From Candidatus Woesearchaeota archaeon (GTDB lineage Archaea > Nanobdellota > Nanobdellia > Woesearchaeales > WJIZ01): DNA of 21,588 bases. Under the pieces are notes generated by a model, which worked only from the letters and a program-made list of their open reading frames with translations, did no database searches and was not told where the DNA came from. Positions 6,103-12,784 of this stretch are shown here, piece by piece. A program made the position numbers and the translations under genes. The stretch is taken from positions 1 through 21,588 of the forward strand of contig JAGVXW010000055.1 of assembly GCA_018303575.1 (NCBI GenBank), written 5' to 3'. Numbering within the stretch: position 1 is the stretch's first letter; the number at the start of each line of letters is the position of its first letter.

Positions 6103-6677
6103 AAGAAACGACTCAGCCGCCTTATCACTTTTCTTTCCATCCTCATCTTCCGCTTTTCCGTCAGCACTTTGCAGTTCCCGAAATGGCAGTATCTTGTTTT
6201 GAAGCCGCAGAAGCCGAGCGCGTCCCTTCCCACGGTCCAGGCGCCGGCGGCCATGAACCAAGTATGGAAGATGAGCGCTGGGGAAGACGAGGTGGTGAAG
6301 AGGAGGGCTTTCTTTCCCCTGAGCAGCTTTACCGGGATTCCCAGCTTGCTGAACCTGAACGCGAAGCGCGGCCAGACGATTTTCTCGAGGAATCCCTTGA
6401 GGATGGCGGGCGGCGAGTTCCACCAAATAGGATAAATGAAGATGAAGTGCGAAGATTCCGCGACTTTCTTCTGGATTCTCTGGTTCACAGGCGAGACGGT
6501 TCTCCCTCCTGACGTGTAATGCTCATCCTCGTGCAGGATGGGGTCATACTTCATCTTGTAGAGGTCGAGAAGCTCATACCCTTGTTTGGACGCTTTCAGC
6601 CATCGCTCCACGCACTCAAGAATCCACGGGCAGTGCGCCGGCGTGTCCGGATGGGCATAGATGACCAGGGTTTTCAT
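6099..6677 (-). CDS. NAD(P)H-quinone oxidoreductase, flavodoxin-2 fold
   Basis: The protein has 192 aa. The N-terminus MKTLVIYAHPDTP is the first strand and FMN-phosphate loop of the Flavodoxin_2 family (NQO1/MdaB/KefF). FIYPIWWNSPPAILKGFLEK is the diagnostic block that packs on the flavin, followed by a GKKALLFTTSSSP strand. Such enzymes bind FMN or FAD and carry out two-electron reduction of quinones or other electrophiles with NAD(P)H in the cytosol. It is the second gene after doxX, 16 nt downstream. KefF-type relatives are accessory subunits of glutathione-gated Kef antiporters, and a KefB-type antiporter is divergently encoded nearby; a physical link is only suggestive. Confidence 0.85.
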   Translation of the reverse strand: MKTLVIYAHPDTPAHCPWILECVERWLKASKQGYELLDLYKMKYDPILHEDEHYTSGGRTVSPVNQRIQKKVAESSHFIFIYPIWWNSPPAILKGFLEKIVWPRFAFRFSKLGIPVKLLRGKKALLFTTSSSPALIFHTWFMAAGAWTVGRDALGFCGFKTRYCHFGNCKVLTEKRKMRMERKVIRRLSRFF

Positions 6678-6693
6678 AGGAAAAAGAAAAAAT

Positions 6694-7083
6694 TCACTTC
6701 CTTTTCAGGGCCCCTTCCAGGCTCCATCTCCCCGAGCCGTGGCTGAGGATCACGAGGAAAGCGGCGAAGTACAGCACCGCGGCTTCGCCCCCATTCTGCA
6801 GCGGGTTCCATCCTTGCGGGAAGTGCATCGTAATCAGGGCGACGAGCATCTCAACCGCGCCGATCGCGGCCATCAGCCTGCTCCAGAGCCCGAAGATGAG
6901 CAACAAGCCTACAACCACCTCGACAATGCCGGCGGCTCCGAACAGCGTCGCCAGATTCGCGACCTTGCCGCCGCCGAACCAGCCGAACATCTTCTGCGCG
7001 CCGTGCATGAAGAACACCAAGCCCACCAGGACGCGGAACACGACATACATCCAATCCTTATGCTTATTCATGCTGTCCAACAT
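6694..7083 (-). CDS. DoxX-family membrane protein
   Basis: The protein has 129 aa with four predicted transmembrane helices and the typical DoxX opening, MYVVFRVLVGLVFFMHGAQK. Next come GAAGIVEVVVGLLLIFGLWS, a third helix with AAIGAVEMLVALIT, and a fourth with AAVLYFAAFLVI. DoxX/DoxD relatives take part in membrane redox processes (thiosulfate:quinone oxidoreductase subunits in Acidianus; oxidative stress complexes elsewhere). Pairing with a quinone reductase fits a redox role. The start at 7083 is supported by GGTGAT a few bases upstream; the ATG at 7071 is the alternative. Confidence 0.85.
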   Translation of the reverse strand: MLDSMNKHKDWMYVVFRVLVGLVFFMHGAQKMFGWFGGGKVANLATLFGAAGIVEVVVGLLLIFGLWSRLMAAIGAVEMLVALITMHFPQGWNPLQNGGEAAVLYFAAFLVILSHGSGRWSLEGALKRK

Positions 7084-7116
7084 GGATGATCACCGCATGA
7101 GCCGAACCGAGGCCGA

Positions 7117-7124
7117 TATATAAA
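7117..7124 (-). promoter_or_regulatory. TATA box of the doxX operon
   Basis: TTTATATA on the minus strand is about 37 nt before the ATG at 7083. This leaves a short leader containing a GGTGAT ribosome site, unlike most leading genes here. Confidence 0.5.
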
Positions 7125-7130
7125 ACTAAT

Positions 7131-7170
7131 GGAGAACAGAAGTCCTTGGATAAAAATTGTTCTGTCCTCC
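7131..7170. repeat. Imperfect inverted repeat in the doxX/antiporter divergent region
   Basis: GGAGAACAGAA (7131-7141) and TTCTGTCCTCC (7160-7170) are inverted repeats with one mismatch and an 18-nt spacer. It sits just upstream of the doxX TATA box and about 95 nt before the antiporter TATA box. It may be an operator or a chance structure. The rest of 7084-7293 holds only the two promoters as far as I can see. Confidence 0.3.
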
Positions 7171-7264
7171 AAAGATTAACCTCACTACGTTCGGTTCTCC
7201 CTCTGCGGGATACTGGGCGACTTGCCATACGAAACCATTGTCGCCCATCAAACTGCCGAAAGGA

Positions 7265-7273
7265 TTTTAAAAG
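7265..7273 (+). promoter_or_regulatory. TATA box of the antiporter gene
   Basis: TTTTAAAAG, preceded by a purine-rich BRE-like CCGAAAGGA, is centred about 25 nt before the ATG at 7294. This favours 7294 over the in-frame upstream TTG at 7222. Confidence 0.55.
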
Positions 7274-7293
7274 GCCCTGTCTGGGGACGTGGC

Positions 7294-9000
7294 ATGGACC
7301 CGTTCGCGGAAGTGAGCCTTATTATCGGGCTCACGGTGCTGCTCGCCATCATCCTGAGGGTGCTCAGGCAGCCGCTGATTGTCAGCTACATCCTCGCGGG
7401 CATCCTTGCGGGGCCTTCCTTCTTCAATGTGCTCCGGTCGCAGGAGACCATCACGCTGTTTTCCCATCTCGGGGTGGCCTTGCTGCTGTTCATCGTCGGG
7501 CTCAATCTCAACCCGAAGATCATCAAGGATGTGGGGAAGGTCTCGCTGATCACTGGCCTGGGACAGGTGCTGTTCACCGTGCTATTGGGGTATGGCCTTG
7601 CGCTCGGCCTTGGCTTTTCCTGGCTGACGAGCTTCTACATCGCCATCGGCCTGTCCTTCAGCAGCACCATCGTCATCATGAAGCTGCTCTCCGACAAGGG
7701 CGACACTGAAAAACTTTATGGCCGGATCTCCATCGGCTTCCTCATTGTGCAGGACCTCATCGCTATTGTCATCCTGATGGTGATGTCCTCGCTCAAGACC
7801 GGCGCAAGCACTTTGCTTGTTACCGAGACCATCTTCAAGATTGTCGGGCTCCTGCTGAGCCTCTTCCTCATCGGCTATTTCATCCTCCCCCGGCTCACGG
7901 CTTCTTTCGCAAAGTCGCAAGAGCTCCTTTTGCTGTTCGCGCTCGGCTGGGCTTTTGTCGTTTCTGCGTTGTTTACCTCGCTTGGATTCACGATTGAAAT
8001 CGGCGCCTTCCTCGCCGGAGTTTTATTGTCTCTCTCTCCCTATCGATATGAGATCAGCTGCAAGCTGAGGCCGCTCCGGGACTTTTTCCTCGTCATCTTC
8101 TTCATCCTGCTCGGGTCGCAGATGGCCTTCGCCAATATCCAGCAGCACCTCTGGGCCATCCTGCTCTTCTCGCTCCTTGTCCTCATCGGGAATCCGCTCA
8201 TCGTGATGACGATCATGGGAATCATGGGGTACACGAAACGCACGAGCTTCTTTGCCGGCCTCACCGTGGCGCAGATCAGCGAATTCTCCTGGATCGTGAT
8301 GAGCCTCGCGCTTGTCCTGGGCCATGTGTCGCCTGATGCCCTTTCCATCATCACCGCTGTTGGCCTGCTGACGATCGCGCTGTCAAGCTATTTGATCCAG
8401 CACGCCGAGCGGATTTACGCTTTTCTTTCTCCCGGCTTCTCGATCTTCGAGCGCAGGGGCGAGAAGGTGGACAACAAGAAATATCACCACCATGTAGCGT
8501 ACGAGGCGCTGCTGTTCGGCTACAACAGCATCGGCCATGATCTGGTGCAGAAGCTGCAGAAGATGCGCAAGCGCTTTTTGGTTGTTGATTACAACCCGGA
8601 CACGGTCGTGGCGCTCGCGAAGGAGGGCATTGAGTGCAGATACGGCGACGCGAACGATTCGGAGCTGCTCAATGACTTGAACCTGTCTTCTACCCGGATG
8701 GTAATCTCAACCATCACCTCGCTTGACACCAACCTGTTTCTCCTGGGAAAGCTGAAGGACGCGAAGGCGAAAGCGATCTTCATCGCCGTCTCGCACGACA
8801 TTGACGAGGCGATGGAGCTCTATGACCATGGCGCTTCATACGTGATCATGCCGCACTTCCTGGGCGGGCACCATGCGGCTGCGCTCATCGAGAAGCACGG
8901 CTTTAGCGTGCAGAAGTTCATGGACGAGCAGGTGAGGCATCTCCGCCATCTCAAGGGCAAGCGGAAATTAGGGCATGAGCATCCGAAGCCCTTGGCGTAA
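7294..9000 (+). CDS. KefB-type monovalent cation/proton antiporter (CPA2) with TrkA-N domain
   Basis: The protein has 568 aa. Residues about 1-385 form a 12-13-helix Na+/H+ exchanger domain, opening DPFAEVSLIIGLTVLLAIIL with the family-typical LRQPLIVSYILAGILAGP and FIVGLNLNP; an intramembrane acidic residue lies in FTIEIGAFLAGV. Residues about 400-520 form a cytosolic TrkA-N/KTN Rossmann domain starting at ALLFGYNSIGHDL, where the usual GxGxxG is GYNSIG. VVDYNPD follows at the end of the second strand, then GDANDSELLNDL. The family exchanges K+ or Na+ for protons, gated by nucleotide or redox ligands on the KTN domain. The start is set by TATA spacing. It is convergent with the TrmB gene, leaving 9 nt. 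Confidence 0.9.
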   Translation: MDPFAEVSLIIGLTVLLAIILRVLRQPLIVSYILAGILAGPSFFNVLRSQETITLFSHLGVALLLFIVGLNLNPKIIKDVGKVSLITGLGQVLFTVLLGYGLALGLGFSWLTSFYIAIGLSFSSTIVIMKLLSDKGDTEKLYGRISIGFLIVQDLIAIVILMVMSSLKTGASTLLVTETIFKIVGLLLSLFLIGYFILPRLTASFAKSQELLLLFALGWAFVVSALFTSLGFTIEIGAFLAGVLLSLSPYRYEISCKLRPLRDFFLVIFFILLGSQMAFANIQQHLWAILLFSLLVLIGNPLIVMTIMGIMGYTKRTSFFAGLTVAQISEFSWIVMSLALVLGHVSPDALSIITAVGLLTIALSSYLIQHAERIYAFLSPGFSIFERRGEKVDNKKYHHHVAYEALLFGYNSIGHDLVQKLQKMRKRFLVVDYNPDTVVALAKEGIECRYGDANDSELLNDLNLSSTRMVISTITSLDTNLFLLGKLKDAKAKAIFIAVSHDIDEAMELYDHGASYVIMPHFLGGHHAAALIEKHGFSVQKFMDEQVRHLRHLKGKRKLGHEHPKPLA

Positions 9001-9009
9001 TACAGGCCA

Positions 9010-9720
9010 TTATAGTGGTCTCGCATGATGCCAAAGAAAGTCGAAATATTTCCTATATGTCCTTTCCAGTTCTTTGCTGCGCATGACAATTACATGATAC
9101 GGCTCTGACCAGATGAACAAGACGACATGCCCATCATAAATCAGGGCATCGGTCGGGCTGAAGATATCCTGGCTGAGATATCTGTATTCCCCCCTCTTTA
9201 TCTTTGTAAACTTTTCTGCACTGCTGAAAACGATCTTTTCTTTCGTGCCTTCTTTCTCAACCTGCCTCAGGAATTGCTTTGCAAAGATCGGGAGCATGGT
9301 TTCAAATTTTTGCGGCGTTCCCAGAAGGAGGTAGTCATTTCCGCTCTTTAGCAGATTCTTGTAGACTGCTTTCAGACCCTCGATCCCGCTAAAGACTTCA
9401 ACAACGGTTCTCTCCGGCTGTTGCGAAAAGAGATGTTTTAAGTGCGGAAGGACGGACCGGAATTCCTTTTCCTTCTCTTGCAGATCCTGAAGGAGCTTCT
9501 CTGGATGCGCGGGACTGAAATGCCTTGTGTTATTCTTGAGGACATACGAGGCAAGGCCCCGTTCTATGAGGCCTTGCAGCAGGTCGTATGTTTGGGTCCT
9601 GTCCACCCCGCCTTCTTCAGAGATTTTTGTAACGGGCGCAAGTTTCAGCTTGAGGAGGGCGACATAGATCTTCGCTTCTTTCTTGCTTAGTCCGAGGGAT
9701 TCGAGAATGCCTGTGTCCAT
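9010..9720 (-). CDS. TrmB-family transcriptional regulator
   Basis: The protein has 236 aa. Residues about 4-66 form the TrmB winged helix (LESLGLSKKEAKIYVALLKL, then a recognition segment VDRTQTYDLLQGLIERGLAS). Residues about 72-95 form a charged linker helix (KLLQDLQEKEKEFRSVLPHL). The remainder is the effector-like TrmB C-terminal domain with YLLLGTPQKFE and DIFSPTDALIYDGHVVLF. It has the short form, without the extended sugar-binding domain of Thermococcus TrmB, so the ligand is unknown. A longer reading frame exists upstream, but TATA spacing (27 nt) and family alignment favour the ATG at 9720. A perfect inverted repeat overlaps the edge of its TATA box and separates it from the divergent SET operon: a probable autoregulated repressor. 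Confidence 0.85.
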   Translation of the reverse strand: MDTGILESLGLSKKEAKIYVALLKLKLAPVTKISEEGGVDRTQTYDLLQGLIERGLASYVLKNNTRHFSPAHPEKLLQDLQEKEKEFRSVLPHLKHLFSQQPERTVVEVFSGIEGLKAVYKNLLKSGNDYLLLGTPQKFETMLPIFAKQFLRQVEKEGTKEKIVFSSAEKFTKIKRGEYRYLSQDIFSPTDALIYDGHVVLFIWSEPYHVIVMRSKELERTYRKYFDFLWHHARPL

Positions 9721-9742
9721 AGCATCGAGGTATGTGAAGGTT

Positions 9743-9751
9743 CTTATAAAT
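9743..9751 (-). promoter_or_regulatory. TATA box of the TrmB-family gene
   Basis: ATTTATAAG on the minus strand is centred 27 nt from the ATG at 9720. Its upstream edge, where TFB would bind, runs directly into the inverted repeat at 9750-9772. Confidence 0.6.
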
Positions 9752-9772
9752 GTTGTGGTGAAGCCACAACAT
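9750..9772. promoter_or_regulatory. Perfect 23-bp inverted repeat, probable TrmB operator
   Basis: ATGTTGTGG (9750-9758), spacer TGAAG, then CCACAACAT (9764-9772): two perfect 9-bp arms. It lies in the 93-bp region between the divergent TrmB-family and SET genes. Binding there would cover the BRE/TATA region of the regulator gene and the upstream promoter region of the SET operon. No good TATA box is visible for the SET gene (weak ATAATTTC at 9771-9778), so it may depend on activation. Confidence 0.65.
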
Positions 9773-9813
9773 AATTTCTTATTGCAATTCGTATTCCTTT
9801 CTTGAGTGGTAAC

Positions 9814-10206
9814 ATGGCTCTCCATCATATTGTGATCCAGGAATCAGCAGTACATGGGAAAGGAGTTTTCGCGAATCAACATTTCAAGAAAGGGGACCGT
9901 ATCTTTATGTGGGATACCTCTGTGAAATTACGGCTGGATGAAGTCGAGCATCTGCTCCCGGAGGAAAAGAAGTATGTTACTTCCTTAGACGAGGGGGTCT
10001 ACTTGCTGTTGCAGCCCCCTGAGCGCTATGTGAACCATTCCTGCTCGCCGAATCTGGAAGTCCGCTCACAGTGTGATGTTGCCCTCAGAGACATAGAAAA
10101 GGGGGAGGAGTTAACTACCGATTATTCTCGAGAGGAAATCCCAGATCTCTATTTTGAATGCAACTGCAAGAGCTCGAATTGCAGGGGAGTTATTGCACAT
10201 GTATAA
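9814..10206 (+). CDS. SET-domain protein with post-SET cysteines
   Basis: The protein has 130 aa, little more than a SET core. Visible motifs: HGKGVFANQHFKKGD at 14-28 (N-SET strand region); the SAM/lysine-channel motif RYVNHSCSPN (NHSC at 74-77); IEKGEELTTDYS with Tyr104; and a post-SET cluster C116, C118, C123 (ECNCKSSNC) that together with C77 could bind zinc. SET proteins transfer methyl groups from SAM to lysines, so the protein is likely catalytically competent. The substrate is unknown; archaeal SET proteins studied act on DNA-binding or other cytosolic proteins. The stop overlaps the next gene by 8 bp, so a functional link with that fusion protein is likely. The start at 9814 is chosen over a TTG at 9802. 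Confidence 0.85.
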   Translation: MALHHIVIQESAVHGKGVFANQHFKKGDRIFMWDTSVKLRLDEVEHLLPEEKKYVTSLDEGVYLLLQPPERYVNHSCSPNLEVRSQCDVALRDIEKGEELTTDYSREEIPDLYFECNCKSSNCRGVIAHV

Positions 10207-11503
10207 ATCGCTCTTTTTTGCCGGCGCGGAGGGGCACTTCAGCCGAGATCAAATTGTCAAATATCGAACAGTGTATGGTGGAGAGTTTCAAGGTCTAGGA
10301 TTCAGGGTTCTGGATCCCACCTTGGGGAAGGATGTCGACCAAATTCCCCTCGAGGAACTGGTGCAGCAGGACCTGGCCTTAGTTGACCAAAGCCACATCG
10401 CGGTTGCTTACCTTCCCAGGCACTCTGATGGGGTTTTGCGTGAGATTGTGCGCGCAAAAGACAACAAGCTCTTAGTTTTTGGATTCACGGACAGGCAGAA
10501 AAGTGCGCCTCAGGAGACCCTGCCGTATTTGGATGACTGGTTTGTTGATTTTGAAAAGCTTAAGACGGTATTAAGAACCTTTCTCTCGCCGTCGGGGGAG
10601 TATTTCACCACGGCGCATACCAACAATGTCCAGGGGACGGTGGTTTTGTACGGGCATGATCTCCATGAGGTGGCGCCGCACCATCTCCATAGAGTAGTTG
10701 AAGCTATCGAAGGCAAGGCAAACGTGTATCATTTCTGCGCGGAAAAATCTCACATCCATGAGTTGGCCCAAAAGCTTCCTACTCTCCTGCGGTTGGGAAG
10801 GGTGGAAAAGGTCGCTGTTCTCACCAAGGACGGGTCTCCCCATGATGTCCAGATGCATACCTTAACCGAAGAAGTTGCCGAGAACATGAATTTTTCTGGC
10901 GAAGTGAGGCATTATGTCGTTGAGAAAGGGAAGATTTATGAGGTTTCCCGGAAAGCCGTGCGGAGGTCGAGGCATCTATCTGAAATAGAGCACACATTGG
11001 AGAACCCCTTCCTGCAGCGAAAAGTCGCAATCCTTCTCGGGAGCAGGAAAGACGAGCCTGCCCTTGTTCAATCAGAGTTATTGCGCATCTTGGAGGCTGC
11101 AGAGATTCCTTATGAATATTCTGTCATCTCCTCGGATCGGAACCCCGATGCCTTGCGGGACTATTGTGGAAGCTTGGATGACTCTGTTAAAGCCATCATA
11201 GCAGTCGCTGGACTTATCCCCAATCTTCCCATCGTGGCCAAATCTTGGGCACCGCACCTCCCCGTTATCTCAGTTCCACTCCGGGGTGAGGGCTATGAGC
11301 CAAGAGATACGCTCTTAGCTTCAGCGAGCACGCCGGGAGAACGGCCCATTATCGTGTCCGGAATCGGGAAGAACGGGCTAGAGAAGGCAGGATACTTGGT
11401 TTTGGAAATGTTTGGGATGACTGATGAAAAGATGAGGAAAAGATATTCGGAAATCCAGAAAATCAAAGAAGCTGAGGTGCGGACTGCCCCCAAACCCTCC
11501 TGA
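10199..11503 (+). CDS. NDT-like and PurE-like two-domain protein, unknown function
   Basis: The protein has 434 aa. Residues about 3-128 resemble nucleoside 2-deoxyribosyltransferases: LFFAGAEGHFS at the first strand and the core LALVDQSHIAVAYLPRHSDG followed by VLREI, where Glu82 fits the position of the nucleophile. Residues about 145-265 are an unassigned middle region (VEKVAVLTKDGSPHDVQMHT). Residues about 275-406 match AIR carboxylase PurE: VAILLGSRKDE, SSDRNPDAL (PurE SAHRTPD), AVAGLIPNLP (PurE AGGAAHLPG), and GIGKNGLEKAGYLVLEMF. Both PurE-motif histidines are replaced (D313, N342), so classic purine synthesis is unlikely. LarB is another PurE-like protein, but the architecture differs. 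The ATG at 10199 has GGGGAG upstream and overlaps the SET gene by 8 bp. The domain assignments are by motif only. Confidence 0.6.
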   Translation: MYKSLFFAGAEGHFSRDQIVKYRTVYGGEFQGLGFRVLDPTLGKDVDQIPLEELVQQDLALVDQSHIAVAYLPRHSDGVLREIVRAKDNKLLVFGFTDRQKSAPQETLPYLDDWFVDFEKLKTVLRTFLSPSGEYFTTAHTNNVQGTVVLYGHDLHEVAPHHLHRVVEAIEGKANVYHFCAEKSHIHELAQKLPTLLRLGRVEKVAVLTKDGSPHDVQMHTLTEEVAENMNFSGEVRHYVVEKGKIYEVSRKAVRRSRHLSEIEHTLENPFLQRKVAILLGSRKDEPALVQSELLRILEAAEIPYEYSVISSDRNPDALRDYCGSLDDSVKAIIAVAGLIPNLPIVAKSWAPHLPVISVPLRGEGYEPRDTLLASASTPGERPIIVSGIGKNGLEKAGYLVLEMFGMTDEKMRKRYSEIQKIKEAEVRTAPKPS

Positions 11504-11515
11504 CCTACCCGATTG

Positions 11516-11525
11516 CTTTTTATAG
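11516..11525 (+). promoter_or_regulatory. TATA box of the LipM-like gene
   Basis: CTTTTTATAG is centred 26 nt before the ATG at 11547. It rules in that start over the in-frame TTG at 11529. Confidence 0.6.
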
Positions 11526-11546
11526 CGTTTGAGATTGCCTTCCCTC

Positions 11547-12323
11547 ATGGACTTCCGCTTCCTGGAGACCGGTTTTAATACGCCGGCGATGAACATGGCG
11601 ATCGACGAGGCCTTGCTCTCATCTCCCCTGCCTGTCTTGCGATTCTATCGCTGGAAGCCGCCGGGATTGTCGCTCGGGAACGCGCAAGCTGTTAAGGGCG
11701 TGATTGATGTTGAGTTCTGCGCATCAGAAGGCATCGGCATCGTGCGGCGGATCACCGGCGGCAACGCGGTGCTGCATGACCGGGAGCTGACCTATTCGTT
11801 CATTGTGGATGAATCTCTTGTCCCGGCGTCGATCCAGGAGTCTTACAAATACATCAGCTCTGGGATCTTGCGGGCGCTGTCTCTTTTGGGCCTGGACGCC
11901 ACCATGAACAACGCTGTGGAGAAGGGGGAGAAGAGCGCCGTGTGCTTCCAGGAGCCGAGCTGGTACGAGATTCTGGTGAACGGCAAGAAGCTCGTTGGAA
12001 GCGCCCAGAAAAGGACGCAAGGGAAAGTGCTGCAGCACGGCGCTGTGCTGCTGGACAGCGACATCACCCGCTATTCGCACTGCTTCCTCTCCCATTCTGA
12101 GAAGATGGTTGCGAGCTTGAGCGAGCGCATGACCTCTATCCATAATGAGCTTCGCAAAGCCGTCTCCTATGAGGAGCTCTCCCGCGCGATGCAATGGGGC
12201 TTCGAGGAGGCCCTGGGCATCACTTTGAAAAAAGACGAGCTCACGAGCGAGGAACTCCGGCGCGTGGAACAGCTGGCAGCCGAAAAATATTCCTCCGATG
12301 CGTGGAACCTGCAAAAGATTTAA
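11547..12323 (+). CDS. LipM-like octanoyl/lipoyl transferase (BPL/LplA/LipB fold)
   Basis: The protein has 258 aa. The substrate-binding motif RRITGGNAVLHDRELTYSF spans 67-85, close to the family RR(x)SGGGAVFHD. A second conserved block has CFQEPSWYEILVNGKKLVGS with Cys133 and Lys148, followed by AQKR and LQHGAVLL. LipM-type octanoyltransferases use a cysteine at this position, whereas ATP-dependent LplA ligases lack it and normally have a separate C-terminal domain, absent here. The enzyme therefore probably moves octanoyl or lipoyl groups onto GcvH or 2-oxoacid dehydrogenase E2 lysines in the cytosol. ATP-dependent ligation cannot be excluded. No lipoate synthase or acceptor protein is in the window. 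Confidence 0.85.
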   Translation: MDFRFLETGFNTPAMNMAIDEALLSSPLPVLRFYRWKPPGLSLGNAQAVKGVIDVEFCASEGIGIVRRITGGNAVLHDRELTYSFIVDESLVPASIQESYKYISSGILRALSLLGLDATMNNAVEKGEKSAVCFQEPSWYEILVNGKKLVGSAQKRTQGKVLQHGAVLLDSDITRYSHCFLSHSEKMVASLSERMTSIHNELRKAVSYEELSRAMQWGFEEALGITLKKDELTSEELRRVEQLAAEKYSSDAWNLQKI

Positions 12324-12348
12324 CTAGAGTTATCGTTTCCCTTTTCTT

Positions 12349-12720
12349 ATGACGCGCGTCATGGTCTTCGGCAGCTTTGACCTGATCCACGCGGGGCACT
12401 TGGAATTCCTGAAGGAGGTCTTAGCCAGGGATTCCACGATTGAGGAGGTGAAGAAGCATACACCAACATTCTCTGAGGATGAACGGAAGGAGCATATGGC
12501 CGCCGTCGGCATCGCTGATCACATCGTTTTTGGGCACCATGCTGACAAATACCGCATCATCGGGGAGCTGCGGCCGGACGTCATCTGCCTGGGGTATGAC
12601 CAGAAGGTGTTCGCGGATGCCTTGGAAGAGGAGATGTCGAAGCGCAACATTGCTGCGAGGATTGTTCGTCTCAAGCCGTATAAAGAAAAGATCTATAAGA
12701 GTTCTAAATTGAAGATATAA
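12349..12720 (+). CDS. RibL-like cytidylyltransferase/FAD synthase, apparently internally shortened
   Basis: The protein has 123 aa. It has the nucleotidyltransferase signature FGSFDLIHAGH (HxGH at 14-17), the conserved block SEDERKEHMAAVGIADHIVF, then RPDVICLGYDQ and a C-terminal YKEKIYKSS. Archaeal RibL (FAD synthase, transfers AMP from ATP to FMN) is about 150 aa and has a segment of roughly 11-13 residues (like AKSLGDELIVIV) between the helix after HxGH and ARDxT. Here HLEFLKEV runs directly into LARDSTIEEV, so the end of helix 1 and strand 2 seem missing, in frame. This could inactivate the enzyme or reflect a divergent fold. A weak TATA-like TTTAACTAG (about 12319-12327) is at leaderless distance. 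Confidence 0.75.
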   Translation: MTRVMVFGSFDLIHAGHLEFLKEVLARDSTIEEVKKHTPTFSEDERKEHMAAVGIADHIVFGHHADKYRIIGELRPDVICLGYDQKVFADALEEEMSKRNIAARIVRLKPYKEKIYKSSKLKI

Positions 12721-12753
12721 TTCACCATTTAAAAGTAGCAATCTACGGAAAGG

Positions 12754-12761
12754 TTTATATA
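12754..12761 (+). promoter_or_regulatory. TATA box of the 12785 gene
   Basis: TTTATATA is centred 27 nt before the ATG at 12785, which is preferred over the GTG at 12779. Confidence 0.6.
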
Positions 12762-12784
12762 CTCTGTTCATTCCCTAGGTGAAC

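Noticed and set aside
9721..9828. 36-residue N-terminal extension of the TrmB-family protein
   Set aside because: It would translate through the TATA box and the inverted repeat; family alignment begins at the ATG at 9720.
10199..11503. Calling the gene purE (purine biosynthesis)
   Set aside because: Both characteristic motif histidines are replaced, there is a large unrelated N-terminal region, and no purine genes are nearby.
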